Source of the DNA: Noviluteimonas lactosilytica
GTDB taxonomy: Bacteria; Pseudomonadota; Gammaproteobacteria; Xanthomonadales; Xanthomonadaceae
Direction of reading: 5' to 3'
NCBI RefSeq assembly: GCF_020866925.1
Contig: NZ_JAJGAK010000002.1
Location: 248,001 to 312,000 of the forward strand
Length of the DNA stretch: 64,000 bases
Part shown: piece after piece, positions 52,251 through 61,640 of the stretch
Position numbering within the stretch: position 1 is the stretch's first letter
Layout of the letters: the number at the start of each line of letters is the position of its first letter
Translations under genes and position numbers: made by a program
Notes under the pieces: model-generated
Database searches by the model: none
The model's input: only the letters and a program-made list of their open reading frames with translations
What the model was told of the DNA's origin: nothing

Positions 52251-53777
52251 ATGGACCCCATCCTCGTCGGAAAGTCGGTCACCACCCCCGAAGGGGGCCC
52301 GGTCACGCTCGAACCGAAGTACGGAAATCGCCACGGCCTCGTCGCCGGCGCCACGGGCACCGGCAAGACGGTGACGCTGATGACGCTGGCCGAAGGCTTC
52401 TCGCGGCTCGGCGTCCCGGTCTTCCTCGCCGACGTGAAGGGCGACGTCGCCGGTCTCGCGGTCGCGGGCACGCCGGATGCGAAGGTGCTCGATCGCGCCG
52501 CGCGGATCGGCGTCGCCGATTACGCACCGGCCGCGAACCCGGTGATCTTCTGGGACCTGTACGGAAAACTCGGCCATCCGGTGCGCACGACCGTCAGCGA
52601 GATGGGCCCCACCCTGCTCGCGCGCATCCTCGAACTCAACGACACGCAGTCGGGCGTGCTCGACATCGTGTTCAAGCTCGCCGACGACCGCGGCCTGCTG
52701 CTGCTCGACCTCGAAGACCTGCGCGCGCTGCTCGGCATCGTCGCCGACGAGCGCAAGGACATCTCCACGTCGTACGGCCTGGTCAGCGCGCAATCGATCG
52801 GTGCGATCCAGCGCGCGCTGCTGCGCCTTGAGCAGGATGGCGCCGAACAATTCTTCGGCGAACCCGCACTCGAACTCGCCGACCTCATGCGCACCACGCC
52901 CGACGGCCGCGGCGTCATCGGCGTGCTCGCCGCGTCGCAACTCGTGCTCAAGCCGCGACTGTATTCGAGTTTCCTGTTGTGGCTGATGTCGGAATTGTTC
53001 GAGACGCTGCCTGAGGTGGGCGACCTCGACAAACCGAAGCTCGTGTTCGTCTTCGACGAAGCGCACCTGCTGTTCGACGACGCGCCGCCCGCATTGCAGC
53101 AGCGCGTCGAACAGGTCGTGCGCCTGATCCGCTCGAAGGGCGTCGGCGTGTACTTCTGCTCGCAATTCCCCGACGACGTGCCGGACGACATCCTCGGCCA
53201 GCTCGGCAACCGCGTGCAGCACGCGCTGCGCGCATTCACCCCGCGCGACCAGAAGGCGGTGCGCACGGCGGCGGAAACCTTCGTCGAAAACCCGCACCTG
53301 GATGTCGCCAAGGCGATCTCCGCGCTCGGCGTCGGCGAAGCGCTGGTGTCCACGCTGCACGACGCGCAGGGCGCGCGCGCGGTGCCGATGCCGGTCGAGC
53401 GCACGCTGATCGCGCCGCCGCGTTGCCGCATGGGCGCGATCACCGACGCCGAACGCGCGCAGGTACGCGCAAGCAGCCCGGTCGGCGCGAAGTACGACAA
53501 CGCGATCGACCGCGACTCGGCCGCGGAAATGCTCGCGAAAAAAGCCGAAGTCGCAAGCGAACGCGCCGACGCACCGAAGGCCCGCACGCGCGAGGACGAC
53601 GAACGCGACGAGCCCGGCATGGGCCAGAAGGTCCGCGACGTCGTATTCGGCACCAAGCGCCGGCAAGGCGTCGTGGAAACGATGGCCAAGCAGACCGCAC
53701 GCACCGTGGGCAGCCAGATCGGACGGCAGATCCTGCGCGGCGTGCTCGGCAGCATCTTCGGCGGCAAGGGCCGCTGA
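52251..53777 (+). CDS. HerA-like DUF853 ATPase (YjgR type)
   Basis: A 508-residue P-loop ATPase of the HerA/FtsK superfamily. Walker A is GATGTGKT at 33-40, Walker B KLVFVFDEAHLLFDD, and the arginine-finger region RSKGVGVYFCSQFPDDVPDDIL. After about 430 comes a charged linker (ARTREDDERDE), then a C-terminal segment (TARTVGSQIGRQILRGVLGSIFG) that looks like an oligomerisation or membrane-associating motif. No nuclease partner (NurA, Sir2, DUF4297) is adjacent, so a defence role of the HerA-nuclease type is not supported. Function unknown. Confidence 0.88.
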   Translation: MDPILVGKSVTTPEGGPVTLEPKYGNRHGLVAGATGTGKTVTLMTLAEGFSRLGVPVFLADVKGDVAGLAVAGTPDAKVLDRAARIGVADYAPAANPVIFWDLYGKLGHPVRTTVSEMGPTLLARILELNDTQSGVLDIVFKLADDRGLLLLDLEDLRALLGIVADERKDISTSYGLVSAQSIGAIQRALLRLEQDGAEQFFGEPALELADLMRTTPDGRGVIGVLAASQLVLKPRLYSSFLLWLMSELFETLPEVGDLDKPKLVFVFDEAHLLFDDAPPALQQRVEQVVRLIRSKGVGVYFCSQFPDDVPDDILGQLGNRVQHALRAFTPRDQKAVRTAAETFVENPHLDVAKAISALGVGEALVSTLHDAQGARAVPMPVERTLIAPPRCRMGAITDAERAQVRASSPVGAKYDNAIDRDSAAEMLAKKAEVASERADAPKARTREDDERDEPGMGQKVRDVVFGTKRRQGVVETMAKQTARTVGSQIGRQILRGVLGSIFGGKGR

Positions 53778-53785
53778 GCAAAACA

Positions 53786-53829
53786 GGGGTCAGAGCACCT
53801 TTTCGCGCGCGAAAAGGTGCTCTGACCCC
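53786..53829. repeat. REP palindrome, perfect 44-bp solo copy
   Basis: A perfect palindrome: GGGGTCAGAGCACCTTTTCG and its exact complement around a central CGCG. It begins 9 bp after the HerA-like stop and ends 40 bp before the lipoprotein gene. It could form a strong hairpin in mRNA from either strand. Confidence 0.88.
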
Positions 53830-53869
53830 AGTTGTTGAAGCACCACCACTTTTCATTCGGGGGAAAGCC

Positions 53870-54340
53870 ATGCGCACCACGTTGTCCACGCTATCGCTCG
53901 CCGCTTCGATCACCACGCTCCTCGCCTTGTCCGCGTGCAAGCGCGAAGAGGCCGCGCCCGTCGCACCGGCGGCCGCCACGCTCGCGCCGGCCGCGACGAT
54001 CGCCGCGCCTGCAGTCGCCGCGACCGCAGCCGATCCGGTCGGCGTGTCCGACGCCGCCGCGCCGGGCGAACACACGACGTTCGATGCGAAGGCGTTCGCC
54101 GGCACGTTCTCCGACGACAACATGACCGTCGCGTTCGCCGCCGACGGCACCTACTCGCTCAGCTCGCACGCCGCGAACAACAGCACCGGCACGTGGACGC
54201 TGGAACCCGACGGCCACAGCCTGCGCCTGGATCCGGACGCGAAGGACGAAGCCGACCGCGTCTACACGCTGGTCGACAACGACGCGCTGCAGGCCGCCAA
54301 CGGCACGCAGGTGCTGCGTCGCGCGGGCGGTCCGCGATGA
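53870..54340 (+). CDS. Uncharacterised lipoprotein
   Basis: A 156-residue protein with a lipoprotein signal (TLLALSAC, lipidated Cys at about 23), then a long Ala/Pro/Thr-rich linker and a small C-terminal beta domain (about 75-150: GTFSDDNMTVAFAADGTYSL, GTWTLEPDGHSLRLDPDA). The DGTY/GTW pattern resembles small lipocalin-like or META-like lipoprotein domains, which is only a structural guess. The ATG at 53870 follows GGGGAAAG. Its stop overlaps the next gene's start (ATGA), so both proteins probably act together in the envelope. Confidence 0.7.
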   Translation: MRTTLSTLSLAASITTLLALSACKREEAAPVAPAAATLAPAATIAAPAVAATAADPVGVSDAAAPGEHTTFDAKAFAGTFSDDNMTVAFAADGTYSLSSHAANNSTGTWTLEPDGHSLRLDPDAKDEADRVYTLVDNDALQAANGTQVLRRAGGPR

Positions 54341-55593
54341 GCGCGCCCGCTTCCACGCTGGCGACGCCCGAACCGTTCTGGCAGCGCATCCCGTCGATCA
54401 TCCTGTACCCGGTGCGCGGTGCGGCGCTGGTGATGCTGGTGATGCTCGCGGTCGCGGCGATCTTCCGCGGCATTCCGCTGCTCGGCCTGGTCGTGTCGAT
54501 CGCGATGTGGGTCGGCGCGTACAAGTTCGCGTTCGAAGTGCTGCGCCGCACCGCGGACGGCCACATGGATTCGCCGGAAGTCGCGATCTCGGTCGACAAC
54601 GGCGTCGTGTGGCGCTTCCTCGGCCTGCAACTGATCCTCGGACTCCTGCTCGGCGTGTGCCTGCTCACCGGCAGCGAGGTGGTTTTCTTCGGCGGACTCG
54701 CGTTGCTGGTGTTCCTTCAGCCGGCGCTGACGATGACGCTCGCGATGACCGAAAGCCTGGGCGATGCGCTGAGTCCGTCGAATGCGTTCTCGATCGTCGC
54801 GCGCATCGGCTGGCCGTACCTCGCGGTGGTCGGCTTGCTGTTCGTGATCCAGGCCAGCGCGATGACCGCCGGCGCGTGGCTCGCGGCGTTCATGCCGGGG
54901 CCGGTCGCGGGATGGCTGGCGACGGTGCTCGGGTTCTGGGGGCTGTTCTCGGCCTTCCACCTGATGGGCTACCTGCTTTACCAATCGCACGAAGCCCTCG
55001 GGTTCGACCCGGGCGTCGCGCAGTTGGCCGCACTGCGATCGCAATACACGCCGGCGTCCGTGGACGACGTGGTGGCAGAAGCCGAAGCGCGCGTGCGCGA
55101 TGGACGCATCGACGAAGCGCGTTCGCTGCTGCGCGGCGAAATCAACACGCGCGCGGTGGGGCCGGAAGTGCACGACCTGTATCGCCGCCTGCTGCAGCAG
55201 GCCGGCAACGCGGAGGCGGTGAACGAACACGCGCGCCAGTACCTGCATCGCCTGATGCTCGACAAGCAGGAACGCCGCGCGCTCGGGTTGCTACGCGAGT
55301 GTCTCGACGCCGACGCCACCTTCGTTCCGCTCGAGATCGCGCACGGCGAACGCCTCGCCGAACAGGCGCGCTTCGGCGGCCAGGCGCAGCTGGCGGTCGA
55401 CACGCTGCACGCGTTGTTCAACGCGCACCCGCGCCACCCGGACTCCGCGCGCTGGGGCCTGCAGGCCGCGATGTTGCTGCTCGAACGCTTCGACCGCGGC
55501 AGCGAGGCGAAGGTGTTGCTCGAGCGCACGCGGGCGCGGACGGAGGATGAAGCGATGTTGCAGAAGATCGATGCGGCGATGGCGCTCGTGTGA
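54337..55593 (+). CDS. Uncharacterised membrane protein with TPR-like C-terminal domain
   Basis: A 418-residue protein. The first ~220 residues hold about five to six transmembrane helices (YPVRGAALVMLVMLAVAAIF; FLGLQLILGLLLGVCLL; VFFGGLALLVFLQPALTM; WPYLAVVGLLFVIQASA; ATVLGFWGLFSAFHLMGY). From about 240 it becomes soluble and helical, with TPR-like repeats (VDDVVAEAEARVRDGRIDEARSLL, EVHDLYRRLLQQAGN, RWGLQAAMLLLERF). Likely an inner-membrane scaffold or membrane-stress protein. Translationally coupled to the lipoprotein. Not assignable to a known function. Confidence 0.7.
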   Translation: MSAPASTLATPEPFWQRIPSIILYPVRGAALVMLVMLAVAAIFRGIPLLGLVVSIAMWVGAYKFAFEVLRRTADGHMDSPEVAISVDNGVVWRFLGLQLILGLLLGVCLLTGSEVVFFGGLALLVFLQPALTMTLAMTESLGDALSPSNAFSIVARIGWPYLAVVGLLFVIQASAMTAGAWLAAFMPGPVAGWLATVLGFWGLFSAFHLMGYLLYQSHEALGFDPGVAQLAALRSQYTPASVDDVVAEAEARVRDGRIDEARSLLRGEINTRAVGPEVHDLYRRLLQQAGNAEAVNEHARQYLHRLMLDKQERRALGLLRECLDADATFVPLEIAHGERLAEQARFGGQAQLAVDTLHALFNAHPRHPDSARWGLQAAMLLLERFDRGSEAKVLLERTRARTEDEAMLQKIDAAMALV

Positions 55594-55607
55594 TGGTGGA
55601 TTAAATC

Positions 55608-55754
55608 GGGAAACGGGAAACGAACAGCGGGAAACGGGAAAGAGAGTTCGAAGAGGTGAGTTTTTCGACTACCCGAAGACCGACCTTCGGCTCGTCGAAA
55701 GCAAATCGGTACGCCTTATCCTTCCCGTTTCCCGCTCTTTGTTTCCCGTTTCCC
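55608..55754. repeat. Extragenic GGGAAAC palindrome, copy 2
   Basis: Arms 55608-55640 and 55722-55754 are near-perfect inverted repeats of the GGGAAACGGGAAAC...AGCGGGAAACGGGAA type. The inner stem is TTTCGAC...GTCGAAA enclosing CCGAAG/CTTCGG. It lies between the convergent membrane-protein and rhomboid genes, and fills almost the whole gap. Confidence 0.88.
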
Positions 55755-55765
55755 CGTCCTTCGCC

Positions 55766-57241
55766 TCACGCATTCTCCAACAAGAACCGCGCCTTCACCG
55801 CCTGCGGCTGCATCGGATGTCGCTCCGACAAATGCCGTAAACAGCGCACGTGCGCCGCCTGCGCGCCCGCGTCGCGATGGCGCAGCGCGAGTTCGAACCA
55901 CAGTTGCGACTGGACGTCGGGCGCGACGTCGGCGGGGATGTCCTGCAACGCGCGTTCGGCGTCGTCGAGCAGGTCGAAGTTGATGCAGCGGCGCGCGAGC
56001 GCCAGGCGCACCGTCGGTGGCACCGTCGCGTTGCGACGCGCGAGTTCCACGAACAGGTCCGCCTGCAGGCGCACGGCCTGCGCATCGTGCGCGTCGATCG
56101 ACAGCGCCTGCACCGCGCGTGTGTTCGCCTGCTCCGCGCGCGCGCCGTTGTACGCGACGCGGTAGCGCGCGACCTGCACGTCGACGCGCCACGGCGCTTG
56201 AGTCGCGAGCTGATCGAGCAACTGGTCCGCTTCCGACAATTGCATGCGGCCCATGTGGCGCTGCGCGCGTTCCCAGCGATCGTCGCCCGCGGGCGCAGCA
56301 TCGTTGCTCGCGTCCTCGCGGATGAACTCGTGGCGCACCTGCCCCATCGCGGACAGCATCCAGCCCATGGCGGCGCCGCACACCAGGCCACCGGCGTGCG
56401 CTTCGAACGCCACGTTCGACGACGCGTCGCGCGACACGAGGTTGAACACTTCCCACCCCAGCCACGCCGGGAACAACCACACCGCCGGCGCGCGCACGTA
56501 GTCGAACCACACGCCGATCCAGTAGAAGAACCGCACCGGCTGCAGGCCCCACACCAGGCAGAAGCAGCCCATCAGCGCCGCGATCGCACCCGAAGCGCCG
56601 AGCCCGCCGGCCGCATCGCCCCAATGGAACACGAGCGACGCCGCGCTCGCGCCGATCGCACCGAGCAGGTACACGACGCCGAAACGCCACGGCCCGAGCG
56701 CGCCTTCGACCAGCAGGCCGATCACGACGAGGAACACCATGTTGCCGAACAGGTGCATCGCGTCGCCGTGCAGGAACGCGGACGTCACCATGCGCGCGGG
56801 CGAGACCTCCGACGCGCGCAGCAGGTGGCGCAGGGTGAAGATGTCGCCGAGCGTCTCGTCGTACGCCGGCCGCAGCGTGCGCCATTCGGCGAACGTCGCG
56901 CCATCGGGGAACCAGCGGCCGGTTTCCATCGCGGGCACGAACTCGGGGTCGAACAAGGCGTTGGTCGCCACGAGGGCGCGGCGCGCCTCGTCGTCTTCCG
57001 CGTCGCGGTATTCCTCGACCGCATCGCCGCGACCGCCGCGATCGATGAGCCAGCGCTCGTACGCGGGCGCTTCGATCTCGCCCAGGCGCGAGTGCGCGTA
57101 ATCCTCGACCACCTCCGCGATCCGCGCGTTGTCCCCCGACTGCCAGCCGAAGTAGACGAACACGTTGACCACCACGAGCAGCGCGGTGACGACGGGAAAG
57201 GTGGCGCGCATCAGCGGGCGGTGCAGCGGCAGCAGGAGCAT
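55766..57241 (-). CDS. Rhomboid-family intramembrane serine protease with TPR-like tail
   Basis: A ~491-residue membrane protease. Catalytic Ser218 ([13 protein letters not shown]) and His282 ([14 protein letters not shown]) form the dyad; the conserved HxxxN-like region [13 protein letters not shown] precedes them. A ~110-residue soluble loop separates the first helix ([17 protein letters not shown]) from the core, and the last ~190 residues are a helical TPR-like region ([43 protein letters not shown]). The C-terminal extension suggests substrate or partner binding in the cytoplasm. Start choice is uncertain: ATG 57241 is used; ATG 57286 would add 15 residues. Confidence 0.85.
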   Translation of the reverse strand: MLLLPLHRPLMRATFPVVTALLVVVNVFVYFGWQSGDNARIAEVVEDYAHSRLGEIEAPAYERWLIDRGGRGDAVEEYRDAEDDEARRALVATNALFDPEFVPAMETGRWFPDGATFAEWRTLRPAYDETLGDIFTLRHLLRASEVSPARMVTSAFLHGDAMHLFGNMVFLVVIGLLVEGALGPWRFGVVYLLGAIGASAASLVFHWGDAAGGLGASGAIAALMGCFCLVWGLQPVRFFYWIGVWFDYVRAPAVWLFPAWLGWEVFNLVSRDASSNVAFEAHAGGLVCGAAMGWMLSAMGQVRHEFIREDASNDAAPAGDDRWERAQRHMGRMQLSEADQLLDQLATQAPWRVDVQVARYRVAYNGARAEQANTRAVQALSIDAHDAQAVRLQADLFVELARRNATVPPTVRLALARRCINFDLLDDAERALQDIPADVAPDVQSQLWFELALRHRDAGAQAAHVRCLRHLSERHPMQPQAVKARFLLENA

Positions 57242-57316
57242 GCAGGTCGGTCCGTCGGCCTTGATCGATGGGCGCGAGCTTGGCATAAGCGTCGGACGAT
57301 TGGGACGAGGACGCAC

Positions 57317-57814
57317 ATGGGCCGCTGGCGCCCCCCTGCCGAGAAAGCGACCGCGCTGATCACGCGCGAGGGCCACGCGCGCCTGAAGGCCGAGCTCGAC
57401 GACCTCTGGCGCGGGCGCCGACCCGAGGTCGTGCGCGCGCTCGCGGCCGCGGCCGCCGAGGGCGATCGCTCGGAGAACGCCGAGTACACCTATCGCAAGA
57501 AGCAGCTCGGCGAGATCGATCGGCGCGTGCGCTATCTGTCGAAGCGCCTGGAAGCGTTGCGCGTCGTCGAAGCGCCGCCATCGGATCGCGAGGCCGTGTT
57601 CTTCGGCGCGACCGTCGAGATCGAACACTCGGTCAGCGGCGAGACGCAGCGCTACCGCATCGTCGGCCCCGACGAGACCGACGCGAAACTCGGCTGGATC
57701 AGCGTCGACTCCCCGCTGGCGCGCGCGATGCTGAAGAAGCGCATCGATGATGAGTTCGAGGCGATGCTGCCGGGCGGGGCTGCGCGTTACTTCATCGTGG
57801 ATGTGCAGTACTGA
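57317..57814 (+). CDS. greB: Transcription elongation factor GreB
   Basis: A 165-residue transcript-cleavage factor that rescues backtracked RNA polymerase. The N-terminal coiled coil contains the acidic tip ([28 protein letters not shown] and E that hold the catalytic metal), and the C-terminal FKBP-like domain has [21 protein letters not shown] and SPLARAML. The Y-K-K residues near the tip and length favour GreB over GreA. Divergent from the rhomboid gene. Confidence 0.95.
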   Translation: MGRWRPPAEKATALITREGHARLKAELDDLWRGRRPEVVRALAAAAAEGDRSENAEYTYRKKQLGEIDRRVRYLSKRLEALRVVEAPPSDREAVFFGATVEIEHSVSGETQRYRIVGPDETDAKLGWISVDSPLARAMLKKRIDDEFEAMLPGGAARYFIVDVQY

Positions 57815-57818
57815 GAGC

Positions 57819-57934
57819 GGGAAACGGGAAACAAAAAGCGGGAAACGGGAAATCGACCTCTGCTTCGGGCGACGGGACCGTCAGCCGAAGTGGGTGCCGA
57901 TTTCCCGTTTCCCGCTTTTCGTTTCCCGTTTCCC
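57819..57934. repeat. Extragenic GGGAAAC palindrome, copy 3
   Basis: A short copy (116 bp). Arms at both ends match the family exactly around spacers AAAA / TTTT. The inner stem is CTTCGG...CCGAAG enclosing GACGGG/CCGTC, in opposite orientation to copies 1, 2 and 4. It fills the gap between the convergent greB and rimO genes. Confidence 0.88.
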
Positions 57935-57942
57935 CTGCTTCG

Positions 57943-59292
57943 TCAGTAGACCACTTCCCCATACAGATCGTGCTCGTCGCTGCCAAGAATCTCGACATCC
58001 ACGAACTCGCCGGGCTTCAGCCCCGCCTCGCGCCCATCCTGGATCTGCACCAGGCCATCGATCTCCGGCGCGTCGAAACGCGAACGCGCGATCGCGAGCT
58101 CGCCATCGATCGCATCGACCAGGCACTTCTGCACGGTGCCGACCTTCGCTTCCAGGCGCGCGGCGGAAATCGTCGCCTGCCGTTCCATGAAGCGCGCCAG
58201 GCGCTCCTGCTTCACTGCTTCCGGCACCGGATCGGGCAACGCATTCGCCGTCGCGCCGTCGACGGGCGAGTACGCGAACGCGCCGACGCGGTCGAGCTGC
58301 GCTTCGTCGAGGAAGTCGAGCAGCGTTTCGAATTCTTCTTCCGTCTCGCCGGGGAAGCCGACGATGAAGGTCGAACGGATCGCCAGTTCCGGCGCGATTT
58401 CGCGCCAGCGCTGCACGCGCTCGAGGGTCTTCTCCACCGCACCCGGACGCTTCATGAGCTTGAGGATGCGCGGGCTCGCGTGCTGGAACGGGATGTCGAG
58501 GTACGGCAGCAACTTGCCGTCGGCCATCAGCGGAATGATGTCGTCGACGTGCGGATACGGGTACACGTAATGCAGGCGCGTCCATAGGCCGAGTTCCGAC
58601 AGGCCTTCGCACAGCGCCTTCATGCGCGTCTGGTACTGCTTGTTGCGCCAGGTGCGCTCGGCGTACTTCACGTCGACGCCGTAGGCCGACGTGTCCTGCG
58701 AGATGACGAGCAACTCGCGCACGCCGCCCATCGCGAGCTTTTCGGCTTCGCGCAGCACGTCGTCGACCGGGCGCGACACGAGGTCGCCGCGCATCGACGG
58801 GATGATGCAGAAGCTGCAACGGTGATTGCAGCCTTCTGAGATCTTGAGGTACGCGTAATGCTTCGGCGTCAGTTTGAGGCCGTAATCCGGCACGAGGTCG
58901 AGGAACGGATCGTGCGACGGCGGGCGCACCGCGTGCACCGCTTCCATCACCGACTGGTAGTCCTGCGGACCGCTGATCGACAGCACGTCCGGGTGCGCTT
59001 CGCGGATCTGCTCGGGCTTCTTGCCGAGACACCCGGTGACGATCACCTTGCCGTTCTCCGCCATCGCTTCGCCGATCGCGTCGAGCGATTCGGTCACCGC
59101 CGAGTCGATGAAGCCGCACGTGTTCACCACGACGACGTCGGCGTCGTCGTACGACTGCACGATGTCGTAACCCTCGACCTTGAGCTGGGTGAGGATGCGT
59201 TCGGAGTCGACGAGCGCCTTCGGGCACCCGAGGCTGACGAACCCGACCTTGCCTCCCTGGCTGGCGGACTTGGGCTTGGTGGCGGTGGACAT
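57943..59292 (-). CDS. rimO: Ribosomal protein S12 methylthiotransferase
   Basis: A 449-residue radical-SAM enzyme adding a methylthio group to Asp of S12. The N-terminal UPF0004 domain has cluster Cys in [20 protein letters not shown] and TGCLGKK; the radical-SAM motif is CNHRCSFC (in [17 protein letters not shown]); a TRAM domain ends the protein. The S12-specific enzyme is distinguished from MiaB by [11 protein letters not shown] and [10 protein letters not shown]. Confidence 0.96.
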   Translation of the reverse strand: MSTATKPKSASQGGKVGFVSLGCPKALVDSERILTQLKVEGYDIVQSYDDADVVVVNTCGFIDSAVTESLDAIGEAMAENGKVIVTGCLGKKPEQIREAHPDVLSISGPQDYQSVMEAVHAVRPPSHDPFLDLVPDYGLKLTPKHYAYLKISEGCNHRCSFCIIPSMRGDLVSRPVDDVLREAEKLAMGGVRELLVISQDTSAYGVDVKYAERTWRNKQYQTRMKALCEGLSELGLWTRLHYVYPYPHVDDIIPLMADGKLLPYLDIPFQHASPRILKLMKRPGAVEKTLERVQRWREIAPELAIRSTFIVGFPGETEEEFETLLDFLDEAQLDRVGAFAYSPVDGATANALPDPVPEAVKQERLARFMERQATISAARLEAKVGTVQKCLVDAIDGELAIARSRFDAPEIDGLVQIQDGREAGLKPGEFVDVEILGSDEHDLYGEVVY

Positions 59293-59327
59293 GGAGCTGC
59301 GGACCGAGGACGTGCGGAAGGCCGCGG

Positions 59328-59333
59328 ATTATA
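59328..59333 (-). promoter_or_regulatory. Consensus -10 box upstream of rimO
   Basis: TATAAT on the minus strand, 36 nt upstream of the rimO ATG. No good -35 hexamer is seen at 16-18 nt. Confidence 0.45.
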
Positions 59334-59429
59334 GGTGCTGAAGCGTGCGCTACGGCCGCTTCGCACGACCGCCGCACCGGCCGCCGAGGAGTAGGATTCA
59401 GGAACCCGCCGCGCCAGGAGGCCCCCGCC

Positions 59430-60098
59430 ATGCAGGGATGGACCGAGATCGAGACCCCGCACGGGCCGGTGCGCGCGTGGCGCGCGGAACCGCCGGGGCC
59501 GTCGAAGGGCGCGGTGCTGGTGATCCAGGAGATCTTCGGCGTGAACGCGCACATCCGCAGCGTCGCCGAACGCCTGGCCGACGCGGGGTTCGTCGCGCTC
59601 GCGCCCTCGCTGTTCGATCCGGTCGAGCACGGCGTCGAACTCGGCTATGACGATGCGGGCATCCAGCGCGCGCGAGCGCTGGTGAGCGCATTGGGCACCG
59701 ACCGTGCGATGGATATCCTCAACGCCGCCGCCGAGAAGCTGCAGATGGAAGGCCTGCGCGTGGGCGCGGTCGGCTTCTGCTGGGGCGGCAGCCTCGCCTT
59801 CCTGTGCGCGACGCGGCTCTCGTTGCCTGCGGTCGGTTATTACGGCGCGCGCTCGATGCCCTTCATCGACGAATCGGCGAACGCGGGGCTCATGTTCCAC
59901 TTCGGCGCCGACGATCCGAGCATTCCGCAGGCCGACATCGAAACGCATCGCGAGAAGCAGCCGCAGGCGCGCGTGTTCGTGTACGAAGGCGCGGGCCACG
60001 CGTTCAACCGCGACGTCGATCCGAAGGTCTACAACGAAGCCGCAGCGACCCTCGCCTGGCAGCGCACGACCGAATTCCTCGAAGACCAATTGCGATGA
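59430..60098 (+). CDS. Dienelactone hydrolase family protein
   Basis: A 222-residue alpha/beta hydrolase. The nucleophile is a cysteine, Cys117, in VGFCWGGSLAF, with Asp162 (FHFGADDPSIP) and His190 (GAGHAFNRD) completing the triad, as in carboxymethylenebutenolidase. The substrate in this organism is unknown; no aromatic-degradation genes are nearby. ATG follows AGGAGG. It is coupled to the HIT gene (ATGA overlap). Confidence 0.9.
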   Translation: MQGWTEIETPHGPVRAWRAEPPGPSKGAVLVIQEIFGVNAHIRSVAERLADAGFVALAPSLFDPVEHGVELGYDDAGIQRARALVSALGTDRAMDILNAAAEKLQMEGLRVGAVGFCWGGSLAFLCATRLSLPAVGYYGARSMPFIDESANAGLMFHFGADDPSIPQADIETHREKQPQARVFVYEGAGHAFNRDVDPKVYNEAAATLAWQRTTEFLEDQLR

Positions 60099-60526
60099 AC
60101 GCGCAAGCGCAGCAGCAACCCTGGCACCTGCATCCGCAACTCGCCGACGACACGCATCCGGTTGCGTCGTGGCCGTTGTGCGATGTGCGCCTGATGGACG
60201 ATGCCAACCATCCGTGGCTGATCCTCGTGCCGCGCGTGGCCGAAGCGGTGGAAGTCACCGACCTCGATGAGGGGCAGCAACGTGCGCTGATGCAGGAAAT
60301 CGATCGCGCGGGCCGCGCGTTGCAGGTGTTCCGCCCGCACAAGCTCAACGTCGCCGCGCTCGGCAACCTGGTGCCGCAACTGCACGTGCACGTGATCGCG
60401 CGCTACCAGGAGGACATCGCGTGGCCGCGCCCGGTGTGGGGGATGGCCGCGGCGCAACCCTATGCGCCCGAAGCGCTGATCGAGCGGATTCAGCTGTTGC
60501 GCGACACAATTGGCGAACGTTCCTAG
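60095..60526 (+). CDS. HIT domain protein
   Basis: A 143-residue histidine-triad superfamily member. The motif reads PQLHVHVIARYQ: the central and last His are present, while the first position is Gln, a variant found in a bacterial subgroup. HIT proteins hydrolyse or transfer nucleotidyl groups; the substrate is unknown. It overlaps the dienelactone hydrolase by 4 nt. Confidence 0.85.
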   Translation: MNAQAQQQPWHLHPQLADDTHPVASWPLCDVRLMDDANHPWLILVPRVAEAVEVTDLDEGQQRALMQEIDRAGRALQVFRPHKLNVAALGNLVPQLHVHVIARYQEDIAWPRPVWGMAAAQPYAPEALIERIQLLRDTIGERS

Positions 60527-60549
60527 CCCAACGTTCCCGGAGTCCATCG

Positions 60550-60849
60550 ATGCGCAAGCTGTTCCTGGCCGCTGCCCTGGCAGTCGCCGCCGTGTCCGCC
60601 CTGCCCGCGCAGGCCGGCCTGTTCGACAAGAATCCCGAATCCGCCGCGCAGGAAGCGGTGAAGAACAACCTGCTCGCGACCACGATCTGGGTCGACGCGA
60701 GCTGGGGCTTCCGCAACCAGGGCGCGGCGAACTCGCTGAGCAAGGCGCACCAGGCATTCGCCGTGCGCGGCTACAAAGTGGTCAGCGTCGAGCCGTATAT
60801 CGAAAACGGCGATTTGCAGGGCTTCTTCGTGACGTACCAGAAGCCCTGA
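60550..60849 (+). CDS. Small uncharacterised periplasmic protein
   Basis: A 99-residue protein with a signal peptide (MRKLFLAAALAVAAVSALPA, cleavage at AQA-G). The mature ~77 residues contain no Cys and one recognisable alternation, ATTIWVDASWGFRNQGAANSLSKAHQAFAVRGYKVVSVEPYIENGDLQGFFVTYQ. Not recognised. It lies 23 bp after the HIT gene and may be the end of that operon. Confidence 0.65.
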   Translation: MRKLFLAAALAVAAVSALPAQAGLFDKNPESAAQEAVKNNLLATTIWVDASWGFRNQGAANSLSKAHQAFAVRGYKVVSVEPYIENGDLQGFFVTYQKP

Positions 60850-61012
60850 GGGAAACGGGAAACGAGAAGCGGGAAACGGGAGGGACAGGTCGACGGGACA
60901 TCGTTTTCGACGAGTCGAAGGTCGATCTTCGACGCATCGACAGCGAATTGACGGCGAACGCCTCCCTCCCGTTTCCCGCTCTTCGTTTCCCGCTCTTCGT
61001 TTCCCGTTTCCC
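60850..61012. repeat. Extragenic GGGAAAC palindrome, copy 4
   Basis: The longest copy (163 bp). The right arm has an extra CGCTCTTCGTTTCC unit, a tandem duplication of the arm module. The inner stem is GTCGAAG/CTTCGAC with loop GTCGAT. It starts at the stop codon of the preceding gene and ends 4 bp before the dcd stop, again between convergent genes. Confidence 0.88.
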
Positions 61013-61016
61013 CGCA

Positions 61017-61586
61017 CTACGTGCGCGGCAGCGTCACGCCCGTCTGGCCCTGGTACTTGCCGCCGCGATCCTTGTACGAGGTCTCGCACACTTCGTCGGA
61101 CTGGAAGAACAGCATCTGCGCGACGCCTTCGTTCGCGTAGATGCGCGCCGGCAGCGGCGTGGTGTTGCTGAACTCGAGCGTCACGTGGCCTTCCCATTCC
61201 GGCTCGAGCGGCGTGACGTTGACGATGATGCCGCAGCGCGCGTACGTGCTCTTGCCCAGGCACACGACGAGCGTGTCGCGCGGGATGCGGAAGAATTCGA
61301 CGGTGCGCGCGAGCGCGAAGGAATTCGGCGGGATGATGCAGACGTCGGATTCGATGTCGACGAAGCTGCCGGAGTCGAAGTGCTTCGGGTCGACGATCGT
61401 CGAGTTGATGTTGGTGAACACCTTGAACTCGCGCGAGCAGCGCACGTCGTAGCCGTACGACGACGTGCCGTAGCTGACGATGCGGTGGCCGTCGGCCGCG
61501 TGCTTCACCTGGCCCGGTTCGAACGGCTCGATCATGCCGTGCTGTTCGGCCATGCGGCGGATCCAGCGGTCGCTCTTGATGCTCAT
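61017..61586 (-). CDS. dcd: dCTP deaminase
   Basis: A 189-residue homotrimeric enzyme converting dCTP to dUTP for thymidylate synthesis. Conserved segments: [61 protein letters not shown] with the catalytic Glu, and the C-terminal [18 protein letters not shown] that closes the active site. Its position next to mrp/apbC and metG is common in xanthomonads. Confidence 0.97.
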   Translation of the reverse strand: MSIKSDRWIRRMAEQHGMIEPFEPGQVKHAADGHRIVSYGTSSYGYDVRCSREFKVFTNINSTIVDPKHFDSGSFVDIESDVCIIPPNSFALARTVEFFRIPRDTLVVCLGKSTYARCGIIVNVTPLEPEWEGHVTLEFSNTTPLPARIYANEGVAQMLFFQSDEVCETSYKDRGGKYQGQTGVTLPRT

Positions 61587-61640
61587 CGGATGGGGCGTCG
61601 CCTGCGGGGATTGAAGAGTCGGGATTGTGGGGGAAGAAGC

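Noticed and set aside
50554-53777. HerA-like ATPase as part of an anti-phage defence system
   Set aside because: No nuclease, Sir2 or NurA partner is adjacent; neighbours are a lytic transglycosylase and a lipoprotein. The DUF853/YjgR type is a common chromosomal gene.
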